Positions 17,420 through 24,935 of a DNA stretch of 64,000 nt are shown piece by piece (within the stretch, counting starts at the first letter, position 1; the number at the start of each line of letters is the position of its first letter). Location: assembly GCA_024579835.1 (NCBI GenBank), contig CP102060.1, forward strand, positions 3,199,558 through 3,263,557, written 5' to 3'. A program made the position numbers and the translations under genes. The notes under the pieces are model-generated. The model was not told the origin of the DNA. It searched no databases and saw only the letters and a list, made by a program, of their open reading frames with translations. This DNA is from Clostridiaceae bacterium HFYG-1003 (lineage in GTDB: Bacteria; Bacillota; Clostridia; Clostridiales; Clostridiaceae).

Positions 17420-18709
17420 TTATCGGCGATTGAACGTTCGCAGAAGAAGATCTTCCAGTACGCCTTCATCCGCAAACGGGAGCAGTCCCTGAATCAGGAA
17501 GCTGCTGGCTGCGGGGCGCGATTTCAGCAGCAGATGAATCGTCTCAGAATCAAGGAAGGGAGCGAGTCCAAGAATGACATCCTCCGGGAGGGACTGGCCG
17601 GCCTGATCAGACTGCTTGATGATTCGATGCAGACCATCCCCGTCCAGGAAAGGTGCCAGCGCGATCAGGTGATCCGGTGAGATTTTCCCGGTTCGGACCA
17701 GTTCGATGGCCAGCAGTTCCAACGCGTCTGACTCGATAAAGGGGGAGGTGGAGAGCAGCAGGTCTCCCGTTACCGGGAGTTCCTTCTCAACGGCCAGGCG
17801 GATCAGTCCACCCAAATGTTCGCCGTCCAGGAAGGGCGCGATCGTACTGAGCAGCTGCGGCTCAAAGGTCTGATCCTGGCTGATGATCTGACGCAGCACC
17901 CGCTCCAGGGCATCCGAACTGAGGAAAGGTGCCATGGCGGCGATATCCTCAAACCGGAAGGACTGATCCTGGTTTTGCTCTTCATGAGTCGGTTCTTCTT
18001 GATCAGAGTCATTTTCGAACTGGGCTTTGGAGACCAGAGGAAGGATGGCTTCCGGATCAGCGGCCTTAGTTTCTATTGCGGAATGAAGCGTTTCAGGCAA
18101 CCGATCCGATGCCGCCACTGCTTCGACTGCCTGGACTGGTTCGATTGACTGGATCGGCTTGATTGACATGATCGGTTCGATTTTTTGGATCGGTTCGATT
18201 TTTTGGATCGGTTCGATCGCCTGAGGAGGCTCGACCGCCTGTGGTGGTTCAATCACCGGCGGTTGTGGTGCCATCGGAGCAGACTGCCTCTGGCAGGGCT
18301 CAGCGGGAGGATTTCCTATTTGGTCCAGCAGCCGTTCTTCAAGATCCTTCGGTTTCATATAGGGAGCCGATTCGACCAGTTCGGCGATGCTGTGCGGTGT
18401 CTCCGTTCCGGAGGCTACTTTGACAATCCGGGCATCCTTATCGTTCCCCATCAGTTCGTCCAGAGAGATGTCAAACAGGGCAGACAGGTCCTTTAAGCGA
18501 AGCACATCAGGAATGGAAAGGCCCCGCTCCCAGTTGGATACGGCCTGGTAGGTTACACCCATCTGATCCGCCAGATCCTGCTGGGTCATATTCCGTTGTT
18601 TTCGATGACTGGAGATTCTTTTTCCGATTTGTTCCATTTCAAACATTAATTCGTTCTCCTTATTCAGATCCTGAGACGGTTTGTCCCGGAACCAGTTGAA
18701 TGGTTTCAT
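17420..18709 (-). CDS. XRE-family regulator with APFL-repeat tail
   Basis: A 429-residue protein. Residues about 27-88 are a Cro/C1-type helix-turn-helix ('MTQQDLADQMGVTYQAVSNW', then 'LFDISLDELMGND'). Residues about 150-200 form a proline-rich linker of repeated 'IEPIQK'/'VEPPQ' units; the matching DNA near 18160-18230 is itself repetitive. The last 170 residues contain about six imperfect 25-35-residue helical repeats built on 'APFLDG--L--LI' ('MAPFLSSDAL', 'IAPFLDGEHL', 'TSPFIESDAL', 'LAPFLDGDGL', 'LAPFLDSETI', 'LLPFADEGVL'). I know no named domain for these. ATG 18709 is preceded by GAGGA; Met22 behind AAGGAG is an alternative start. Target genes are unknown. Confidence 0.85.
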   Translation of the reverse strand: MKPFNWFRDKPSQDLNKENELMFEMEQIGKRISSHRKQRNMTQQDLADQMGVTYQAVSNWERGLSIPDVLRLKDLSALFDISLDELMGNDKDARIVKVASGTETPHSIAELVESAPYMKPKDLEERLLDQIGNPPAEPCQRQSAPMAPQPPVIEPPQAVEPPQAIEPIQKIEPIQKIEPIMSIKPIQSIEPVQAVEAVAASDRLPETLHSAIETKAADPEAILPLVSKAQFENDSDQEEPTHEEQNQDQSFRFEDIAAMAPFLSSDALERVLRQIISQDQTFEPQLLSTIAPFLDGEHLGGLIRLAVEKELPVTGDLLLSTSPFIESDALELLAIELVRTGKISPDHLIALAPFLDGDGLHRIIKQSDQAGQSLPEDVILGLAPFLDSETIHLLLKSRPAASSFLIQGLLPFADEGVLEDLLLRTFNRR

Positions 18710-18964
18710 AATATGGTTTCCTCGTTTGGATTGATTCAGAGCTCCTGGTTCTATTCTATCGAGGCGGGTTCACTTCGTCTATCAAGTGCTCCTTGATGAG
18801 TTGAAAATTGAGTCAGGCGGATGGATCCATCCTCTCAAGCACTGCTTTAGTTGAGTCTGGAAACAGCCGCCTGTCCCGGATGCCAAGATTTGCGCGTAAG
18901 AATGACAGATGAAATCTTTTCCTTGGGCAGGGAGAGTGTGATATGCTGAACTGGGTGATGCTGC

Positions 18965-19879
18965 ATGAAAAATCTTAATTTAAAACAACTCCGAGTCTTT
19001 CTGACGGTAGCCGAAATGGGCAGTTTCACAGGCGCAGCCATGAAGCTGTTTCTGTCTCAGTCTACCGTCAGCAGTCATATCCAGGCCTTGGAAGAAGACC
19101 TTTGCGTGGTCCTGTTTCTGCGGGAAGCCAAGAAACAGATCCGCCTGACCAAAGAAGGCAATCGACTGATTCCCTATGCCAGGGAGATTATCAGCCGCTG
19201 CGATGCTCTGGAGCACAGCCTGTCAGGTTATGTGGAAAAAGAGCTGGTGATCGGGGCTTCCACCGTACCGGCCCAAAGTTTTGTTCCCCGGTATGTCTCT
19301 GAATTTCTGAAGAAGCATCCTGGTACATCTGTTTCAATTCACACCGGCGACAGCGAGGAAATTTTGAATCTCCTGATGAACCATGAAATCCAGCTTGGAT
19401 TTGTCGGAACCCATTACAACCGTCAGTCTCTGACCTATGAGGCCGTGGGGGAGGATCATCTGGTGCTTGTGACCCCCAATCTGCCGGAATTCTTCCAGAT
19501 GAAGGAAAGAGGCGTGTATGGCAGGGAACTGCTGGATCAGCCGCTGATTCTCCGGGAAACCGGTTCGGGTACTCAAGCGATGGTTGATTTTTACCTCAAC
19601 CGGCTGGAAGGTCGAAAGAAACCGCTGGCGCCGGTGGTGCGAACCTCAGACCCGGGCTGTATTAAGGAACTGGTTCGTCTGGGGACCGGGGTGGCCCTGA
19701 TGTCCGCCCGGACGGTTCAGGATGCCGTCAAGACTGGGCAGGTGATCCAGTTCGAACTGGAAGAGATACCGGTGGTGCGACGGTTCTATATGATCCATCG
19801 TAAAAAAGGCGGATTGAGTGAACTTGGCCAGTCGTTTCTGGAGCTGGTCCGAGCGGAGCCGTTTCAATCCTACTCATAA
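18965..19879 (+). CDS. LysR-family regulator, sulfur/selenium-module type
   Basis: A 304-residue LysR-type transcription factor: winged helix-turn-helix at about 5-65 ('MGSFTGAAMKLFLSQSTVSS') and a periplasmic-binding-fold effector domain ('LVIGASTVPAQSFVP', 'LILRETGSGTQ', 'LVRLGTGVALMSARTV'). The pattern of the effector domain resembles LysR regulators annotated as selenium-metabolism-associated in Clostridia; this is from memory and unverified. It lies directly upstream, same strand, of the activator/cysteine desulfurase/DCCP/DUF3343 genes and is the obvious candidate regulator, although an inverted repeat and a new promoter separate them. The Shine-Dalgarno sequence is poor. Confidence 0.85.
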   Translation: MKNLNLKQLRVFLTVAEMGSFTGAAMKLFLSQSTVSSHIQALEEDLCVVLFLREAKKQIRLTKEGNRLIPYAREIISRCDALEHSLSGYVEKELVIGASTVPAQSFVPRYVSEFLKKHPGTSVSIHTGDSEEILNLLMNHEIQLGFVGTHYNRQSLTYEAVGEDHLVLVTPNLPEFFQMKERGVYGRELLDQPLILRETGSGTQAMVDFYLNRLEGRKKPLAPVVRTSDPGCIKELVRLGTGVALMSARTVQDAVKTGQVIQFELEEIPVVRRFYMIHRKKGGLSELGQSFLELVRAEPFQSYS

Positions 19880-19894
19880 GATAATAATAGGAAC

Positions 19895-19939
19895 CATAAG
19901 CGGTTTGTTATCGGTTATATCGATAACAAACCGCTTATG
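19895..19939 (+). terminator. Long perfect inverted repeat, probable terminator
   Basis: A perfect 19-bp stem CATAAGCGGTTTGTTATCG / CGATAACAAACCGCTTATG with a 7-base loop lies 15 bases after the LysR stop. The following sequence (ATTTAATC) is only weakly T-rich, so termination is plausible but not textbook. An operator role ahead of the next promoter is the alternative. Confidence 0.55.
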
Positions 19940-19954
19940 ATTTAATCTAACTAT

Positions 19955-19983
19955 TTGTAGCAAATTTAACAGCAATCTATAAT
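19955..19983 (+). promoter_or_regulatory. Sigma-A-type promoter of Fe-S/sulfur module
   Basis: TTGTAG (19955) and a consensus TATAAT (19978) are 17 bp apart. The predicted start is near 19990, about 50 bases before the activator gene. Confidence 0.7.
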
Positions 19984-20038
19984 CATGGTAGGAAACAAAC
20001 GATAATCAGAAGATTGCTTCTGTAAAAAGAGGATTCAT

Positions 20039-20827
20039 ATGAGTTATTTTATCGGAATTGACATCGGATCTACCAGTGCCAAGACCATTGTAATGGATCA
20101 GGATCGCAAGGTAGTACACCATCTGCTTCAGCCAACCGGCTGGAGCAGTGCTGATACAGCCCGGTCCATCGGGGACAGTTTGAAATCCCAGGGAGTGGAT
20201 CCCTGGGAAGATCTTTGTGTAGCAACCGGCTACGGTCGGATTTCAGTTCCCTATGCCGACCGGCGCATCACTGAAATCAGCTGTCACGGGAGGGGAGCCT
20301 GCCATATACATGACACGCAGAACCTTACGGTCATTGATATCGGCGGCCAGGATACGAAGATTATCCGGGTCGACGAGGGAGTGGTCAGCGATTTCAACAT
20401 GAATGACAAGTGCTCGGCCGGCACCGGCCGGTTTCTGGAAGTCATGGCCAATACCCTCGGAGTCACCCTGGATGAGCTGTTTCAATTGGCTCAGTCCGGC
20501 GGAGGCACCTCCATCAGTTCCATGTGCACTGTATTCGCCGAGTCTGAAGTGATCAGCCTGATCGGACGGGGCGAGGCCAAGGAAAATATTGCCTTTGGAA
20601 TTGTCGATTCCATTGTTCGAAAAGTGGCGTCGCAGGCAGCCCGGTATATGAGTCAACCGGGGATTGTCTGCCTCACCGGCGGTCTATGTGACGCGGAATA
20701 TGTCCGCCAGTCACTCTCAGCGCTGCTGAAGGTGCCCGTACAGTCTGTGCCGCTGGGTCGATACGCCGGTGCCATCGGAGCAGCCCTTTACGCCTGCACC
20801 GAGGGTTCCCGGGAGGTGTCCCGGTGA
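20039..20827 (+). CDS. HgdC/BcrA-type Fe-S activator ATPase
   Basis: A 262-residue ASKHA-fold ATPase of the BadF/BadG/BcrA/HgdC family. Members are homodimers holding one [4Fe-4S] cluster that use ATP hydrolysis to push low-potential electrons onto 2-hydroxyacyl-CoA dehydratases or double-cubane proteins. The nucleotide loop 'GIDIGSTSAKT' is at 6-16, 'IGGQDTK' at 101-107, and the cluster cysteines are Cys125 ('NDKCSAGTGRFLE') and Cys163 ('SSMCTVFAESEV'). Start ATG follows AGAGGA. Its stop overlaps the next start (GTGA), so translation is probably coupled. Given its neighbours the partner is the double-cubane-type protein two genes on, not a CoA dehydratase with alpha and beta subunits. Confidence 0.92.
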   Translation: MSYFIGIDIGSTSAKTIVMDQDRKVVHHLLQPTGWSSADTARSIGDSLKSQGVDPWEDLCVATGYGRISVPYADRRITEISCHGRGACHIHDTQNLTVIDIGGQDTKIIRVDEGVVSDFNMNDKCSAGTGRFLEVMANTLGVTLDELFQLAQSGGGTSISSMCTVFAESEVISLIGRGEAKENIAFGIVDSIVRKVASQAARYMSQPGIVCLTGGLCDAEYVRQSLSALLKVPVQSVPLGRYAGAIGAALYACTEGSREVSR

Positions 20828-21972
20828 TCTATCTGGATAATGCAGCGACGACCCTTCAGAAACCGCCCGGTGTGATCGATGCCGTGATTCAGGCAATGAC
20901 CTCTATGGGAAATGCTTCCCGGGGGACTCACGCATCCTCTCTGGAAGCCAGTCGGATCGTCTATCAGGCCAGGGTTCGCCTGGCCCGGTTGTTTGGCTGT
21001 GCCCGGGCCGATCATGTGGTCTTTACTGCGAATTCTACTCAGGCGCTCAACACTGTAATCACGGGTCTGATACGCCCCGGTGACCATGTCATTACCACGG
21101 ACCTTGAGCATAATTCAGTGCTCCGTCCGCTCTATCGCCTGAAGCGCGAAGCGGCGGTCAAATTAAGCTTTGTGCGGTCTGATACCAAAGGCCGGCTGTA
21201 CATGGATGACTTCCGTCGGCTGATTCGTCCTTCGACCAGTGCCATTATATCAACGCATGCTTCGAATTTGACCGGGAACCTCGTGGATCTCGTGACGATC
21301 GGAGCGATTGCCCAAGAGGCCGGAATTCCATTTGTTGTCGATGCCTCACAGACCGCCGGAATTTTTCCTGTCCATATGCAGGAGATGGGGATCGACGCGC
21401 TTTGCTTTACCGGTCATAAGGGACTGATGGGACCACAGGGCACCGGCGGACTCTGTTTCAGGGAAGGACTGAAGCTTCGACCGCTCCTGGTCGGAGGAAC
21501 CGGGGTGAATTCCTATGAGGAAAGCCAGCCCGATTCCATGCCGGCCCGGCTTGAAGCCGGTACCCTGAACACTCACGGAATTGCTGGACTGGCCGCAGGG
21601 GTGGACTTTATAGAAACCACCGGTCAGAGTGTGATTCGCGAACACGAACAGAGGCTGATGCGTCAGTTTGTCGCCGGACTAAAGGATATTCCAGGCGTTC
21701 GAATCTATGGCGATTTTTCAGACCGGGAACGGGCCGCCATAGTCGCTTTAAATCTGGCAGATCTCGATTCTGGGGAAGTGTCCGATGAACTGGCCCAGCG
21801 CTATGAGATCGCCACCAGGCCAGGCGCTCACTGCGCACCCCGGCTGCACCGCGCGCTGGGAACCGATCGCACCGGCGCGGTTCGATTCAGTTTTTCCTGG
21901 TACAATACCGAAACCGAGGTCCGGAGGGCCCTGGAAGCCTTGAAAGAAATTTCGGAATCGATGCGCAATTGA
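20824..21972 (+). CDS. Class V aminotransferase, cysteine desulfurase family
   Basis: A 382-residue PLP enzyme with a GTG start overlapping the preceding stop by 4 bases. 'YLDNAATT' opens the protein, the PLP lysine is in 'FTGHKGLMGPQG' (about 200), and the persulfide-forming cysteine is Cys337 in 'RPGAHCAPRLHRALGT'. The short loop around that cysteine and the overall pattern suit the TIGR01977-type desulfurases of anaerobes, distinct from NifS/IscS. It would release sulfur (or selenium) from cysteine (or selenocysteine). Placement inside this operon suggests that it supplies sulfur for the double-cubane cluster or feeds the DUF3343 carrier. A 218-base gap follows before the next gene. Confidence 0.9.
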   Translation: MIYLDNAATTLQKPPGVIDAVIQAMTSMGNASRGTHASSLEASRIVYQARVRLARLFGCARADHVVFTANSTQALNTVITGLIRPGDHVITTDLEHNSVLRPLYRLKREAAVKLSFVRSDTKGRLYMDDFRRLIRPSTSAIISTHASNLTGNLVDLVTIGAIAQEAGIPFVVDASQTAGIFPVHMQEMGIDALCFTGHKGLMGPQGTGGLCFREGLKLRPLLVGGTGVNSYEESQPDSMPARLEAGTLNTHGIAGLAAGVDFIETTGQSVIREHEQRLMRQFVAGLKDIPGVRIYGDFSDRERAAIVALNLADLDSGEVSDELAQRYEIATRPGAHCAPRLHRALGTDRTGAVRFSFSWYNTETEVRRALEALKEISESMRN

Positions 21973-22190
21973 CCGGTCAGTGATAAGGAAAGCCTTGAAA
22001 AAAGTGAACTGGACCAGGAAAATTTCAGCAATGATATTTTCGACAATAGAGAAATTCCACACAAGAGAATTTCATCAACAAGAATTTGATCAAAGCATAC
22101 CGGTTGGAGCAATGAAGGGGAATTCAGGGCCAGCGGCAGGTAAAAAATAATAAAAGCGGATCGATGATCTTCGATCGATGGAGGAACAGT

Positions 22191-23465
22191 ATGTCAGATT
22201 ACGTACAGATGTGGCGGGAACTGGGAATGGACCTGGAGAATCATGATACTTTGTGCCAGGTGCTGCCGATGGCAGTCGGAGATGTTTTCCTGACTCAGGA
22301 AAATCGGCCGAAAGCAATGGATTTCTGGGATTTGGTGATCTCACAGGTCCATGGCATCCGTCCAGCCGAACTGGTAGAAGCTCAGAAAAACGGTCAGAAA
22401 GTCTTCGGCACCTTCTGTGTCTTTGTCCCGGATGAAGTGATTGTGGCAGCCAATGGCATTGTCACCGGTCTTTGCGGCGGTTCCCAGTTCTGGGTTCCGG
22501 ACGGGGAGGCGGTTCTGCCCAAGAGTACCTGCTCCTTAATAAAAGCTTCCGTCGGCGCGCGTCTCGGAAAAACCTGCCCCTTCTTCCAAATTGCCGATAT
22601 GTACGTTGGAGAAACGACCTGTGACGGCAAGAAAAAAGCCTACGAAATTCTCGGGAAGGAAGTTCCTATGCATGTCATGGATGTTCCTCAGATGAAGCGG
22701 GAAGAAGATATTCTGAAGTGGAAGCAGGAGATTGCTCATTTTGCCGGCACGGTGGAAGAAGTCACAGGGAATCCAGTTACACCCGAAAAGCTCAGTGAGG
22801 CAATCCGTCTGCTCAATCAGAAAAGACGGGCTCTGGCCAGAGTTTATGATGCCAGAAAATCCGAAGTGGTGCCGATCTCCGGCCGGGATGCCCTGTTGAT
22901 GACCCAGATCTCGTTCTTTGATGATCCGGAGCGCTGCGCCAAGATGTGCAACCGGCTGGCCGACGAACTGGAAGAGCGGATCCGGGATGGTGTTTCCGTA
23001 GTCCCTCAGGGGACCAAGCGGATCCTGGTCACCGGAACGCCTTTGGCAGTCCCGAACTGGAAACTGCATAACATTATCGAAACCAGCGGAGCGGTGGTGG
23101 TGTGTGAAGAAATGTGCACCGGAACCCGCTACTTTGAACACCTGGTGGATGAAAAACCGAACAGCCTGGACGGACAGTATGACGCACTGGCCCGGCGCTA
23201 CATGAAAAACAACTGTGCCTGCTTTACCCCCAATCAGGGCCGGATCGAAGACATTCTGCGCCTGGCCCGGGAATACAAAGCGGATGGCGTCATTGACTGC
23301 AATCTGAAATTCTGCGGACTGTACGACATTGAAAAATTCAATGTGACGAAAGCCCTGAAAGAAGCCGGAATTCCTATACTCAATCTGGAAACGGACTATA
23401 CCGACACCGATGCGGAACAGCTGCGCACACGGATCGGAGCCTTTGTTGAAATGCTCCATGGCTAA
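22191..23465 (+). CDS. Double-cubane cluster protein / HgdB-like dehydratase subunit
   Basis: A 424-residue protein of the 2-hydroxyglutaryl-CoA dehydratase D-component superfamily (PF06050). I chose ATG 22191 because GGAGG lies 8 bases upstream; an in-frame ATG at 22164 lacks one. It is a single-subunit type, as in double-cubane proteins (DCCP, [Fe8S9] cluster) that reduce small molecules when paired with an HgdC-like ATPase. Candidate ligands include the cysteines in 'GLCGGSQFW', 'STCSLIK', 'KTCPFFQIADM', 'VGETTCDGKKK', 'EEMCTGTRYFE', 'NNCACFTPN' and 'DCNLKFCGLYD'. There is no CoA-dehydratase partner gene. Physiological substrate unknown. Confidence 0.88.
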   Translation: MSDYVQMWRELGMDLENHDTLCQVLPMAVGDVFLTQENRPKAMDFWDLVISQVHGIRPAELVEAQKNGQKVFGTFCVFVPDEVIVAANGIVTGLCGGSQFWVPDGEAVLPKSTCSLIKASVGARLGKTCPFFQIADMYVGETTCDGKKKAYEILGKEVPMHVMDVPQMKREEDILKWKQEIAHFAGTVEEVTGNPVTPEKLSEAIRLLNQKRRALARVYDARKSEVVPISGRDALLMTQISFFDDPERCAKMCNRLADELEERIRDGVSVVPQGTKRILVTGTPLAVPNWKLHNIIETSGAVVVCEEMCTGTRYFEHLVDEKPNSLDGQYDALARRYMKNNCACFTPNQGRIEDILRLAREYKADGVIDCNLKFCGLYDIEKFNVTKALKEAGIPILNLETDYTDTDAEQLRTRIGAFVEMLHG

Positions 23466-23727
23466 AGACCTGGTGTACTATATATTATTTGAAAACTATG
23501 ATCAAGGCATGGCATTGCATGATCTGCTGGATCAGAGCGGGATCGATCATCGGATCGCTTCAACGCCTCGGCAGGTCAAGGGCAGCAAACCCTGCGGCAT
23601 GTCCATCCTGGTCTTTCCTGAAGCTCTTGAGTCGGTTCGAAAGACCATCCGGGAGCATCAGGCCCTCTATTTGGATATCGTTCCTCTGGAGAATCAATTG
23701 AAATCCAGACGGGATGTATATTGCTAG
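23458..23727 (+). CDS. DUF3343 small protein, putative S/Se carrier
   Basis: An 89-residue protein whose ATG overlaps the end of the double-cubane gene by 8 bases, implying coupled translation. The single conserved cysteine region 'STPRQVKGSKPCGMSI' matches the DUF3343 (PF11823) pattern 'TPR...SCG', annotated as putative Se/S carrier. The final residue is also cysteine. With a cysteine desulfurase two genes upstream, accepting a persulfide on the Cys of 'PCG' is a reasonable inference, not shown. The short length and coupling suggest an accessory to the double-cubane protein. Confidence 0.82.
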   Translation: MAKDLVYYILFENYDQGMALHDLLDQSGIDHRIASTPRQVKGSKPCGMSILVFPEALESVRKTIREHQALYLDIVPLENQLKSRRDVYC

Positions 23728-23742
23728 TTGATTCCCTTTTCG

Positions 23743-23779
23743 CCGGAGTGTGGGTTAGACATTCCGGTCTCTTTTTTTA
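23743..23779 (+). terminator. Rho-independent terminator
   Basis: Stem CCGGAGTGT / ACATTCCGG with one G-T pair and loop GGGTTAG, followed by TCTC and seven T. It ends the Fe-S/sulfur operon. Confidence 0.85.
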
Positions 23780-23959
23780 TGCGGATTGAATACTGCCGGT
23801 ACCAGGAACAGGTTCAGCCGGGTTAAGTCACATTCGGTCTGATCTTAATCCTCCGGAAATGGAAGCGGATCTTCGGACCGGACTCGCTGCTTTCGAATCA
23901 GGGTTCATGATTTGTTAACCGGATGGTGGCAGGGCCTGTAGGCCCATCCATTTGGTTTG

Positions 23960-23968
23960 ATGCTATAA
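23960..23968 (+). promoter_or_regulatory. Extended -10 promoter abutting FNR-type gene
   Basis: TGCTATAAT fits an extended -10 (TGnTATAAT). Transcription would begin around 23975, at or within a base of the ATG at 23976, so the mRNA could be leaderless. No good -35 hexamer is present at 17 bp. Confidence 0.65.
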
Positions 23969-23975
23969 TTAGGCC

Positions 23976-24689
23976 ATGAGAAGCGAAATGAAACCCCAGG
24001 CAGAAGCACAGGAGTGCCAGACCTGCCACCACGAGGATGTCTGTGTGAGCCATGTGCCCGCATTTATGAAGTTGTCCCGGGCGGAGATCGATGCCATCGC
24101 CCGTCTGGTTGAGCATCGCGACTATCCGAATCAGGAAATCATATTTCGAGAAGGCGATCCGACGGACCGTCTTATTATCCTGCACCGGGGCAAGGTCAAA
24201 CTGATCCGCTACGGTCAGGAGGGTGAGGAAATTGTTCTGGATATAATGACTCCGGGAGATATCCATGGCGGCGATGAGCTGTTCTCCACCCAGCGGCAGA
24301 AGGAAACGGCAGTGACCATGAGTCCGGTTGGAATCTGTTTAATCTCCTATGAGCGCATCAAGGAGCTCATAATGGAACAGCCCCGGATCGGAATCAAGAT
24401 CATGGAGTACCTGTCGCTGAAACTGGATCAGAGCCATGCGCTCCTGGAAATTATTTCGACCCGGGACACCATGAAAAAGCTGGTAATGTTCCTGCTGGAG
24501 CGCCGGCAGCGCACGGGTTCGGATCAGCTGGAACTGACCCAGTCCGATATCGGAAACTCCATCCATCTGACCAAGGAAACGGTGAATCGGAAATTGAGCG
24601 AACTGGCTGAATCAGGCCTCATCACGAAGGGCCATGGCTGGATTCAGCTGAAAAATATCGAAGGGCTGGAAGAACTCCTTCAAAGTTGA
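23976..24689 (+). CDS. FNR-type [4Fe-4S] oxygen-sensing regulator (Crp/Fnr family)
   Basis: A 237-residue Crp/Fnr protein: cyclic-nucleotide-like beta roll (about 30-140), dimer helix and winged helix-turn-helix ('LTQSDIGNSIHLTKETVNRK', about 188-207). Cys14, Cys17 and Cys23 ('CQTCHHEDVC', spacing C-x2-C-x5-C) plus Cys121 ('PVGICLISYE') match the four cluster ligands of E. coli FNR (Cys20, 23, 29, 122) in spacing and context. The recognition helix reads E-T-V-N-R where E. coli has E-T-I-S-R, so a TTGAT-type half-site is expected. The start sits immediately after a strong -10 with no ribosome-binding site; Met5 (23988) is the alternative start. A matching DNA site overlaps its own stop codon, upstream of the flavodiiron gene. 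Confidence 0.9.
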   Translation: MRSEMKPQAEAQECQTCHHEDVCVSHVPAFMKLSRAEIDAIARLVEHRDYPNQEIIFREGDPTDRLIILHRGKVKLIRYGQEGEEIVLDIMTPGDIHGGDELFSTQRQKETAVTMSPVGICLISYERIKELIMEQPRIGIKIMEYLSLKLDQSHALLEIISTRDTMKKLVMFLLERRQRTGSDQLELTQSDIGNSIHLTKETVNRKLSELAESGLITKGHGWIQLKNIEGLEELLQS

Positions 24690-24727
24690 TTTGAATCATA
24701 TTCTTGAGGTCATTGCCTCGCTATACT
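24686..24727 (+). promoter_or_regulatory. FNR box plus -10 of flavodiiron gene (class II layout)
   Basis: TTGAT-TTGA-ATCAT (24686-24699) matches the FNR consensus TTGAT-N4-ATCAA at nine of ten positions. TATACT at 24722-24727 is a good -10 and there is no recognisable -35. With +1 taken as 24734, the box is centred at -41.5, the standard position of an FNR-activated class II promoter. The box overlaps the TGA stop of the regulator gene. The resulting leader is about 200 bases and contains a small hairpin GGTGA/TCACC near 24796. Confidence 0.75.
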
Positions 24728-24935
24728 GAAAGCATAAGACGGAGGAAACAAACCATTGATCAGACCAGGCGGGCTATCCACTGAATCAAGACAGGGGTGA
24801 ACAATCTCACCGGATCCTGCATGCCAGCACTGATTTCCTCGTTTCAAGGGCCATTGTGACCCTCGAACTTGTCTTCACTCACACCGCGAAGAAAAAAACA
24901 GTACTTATCGCCACAAAGGAAAGGAGTATGAATTA

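Noticed and set aside
22536-23459. 307-codon antisense frame over the double-cubane gene
   Set aside because: Shadow frame of a well-supported gene; composition is typical of antisense translation.
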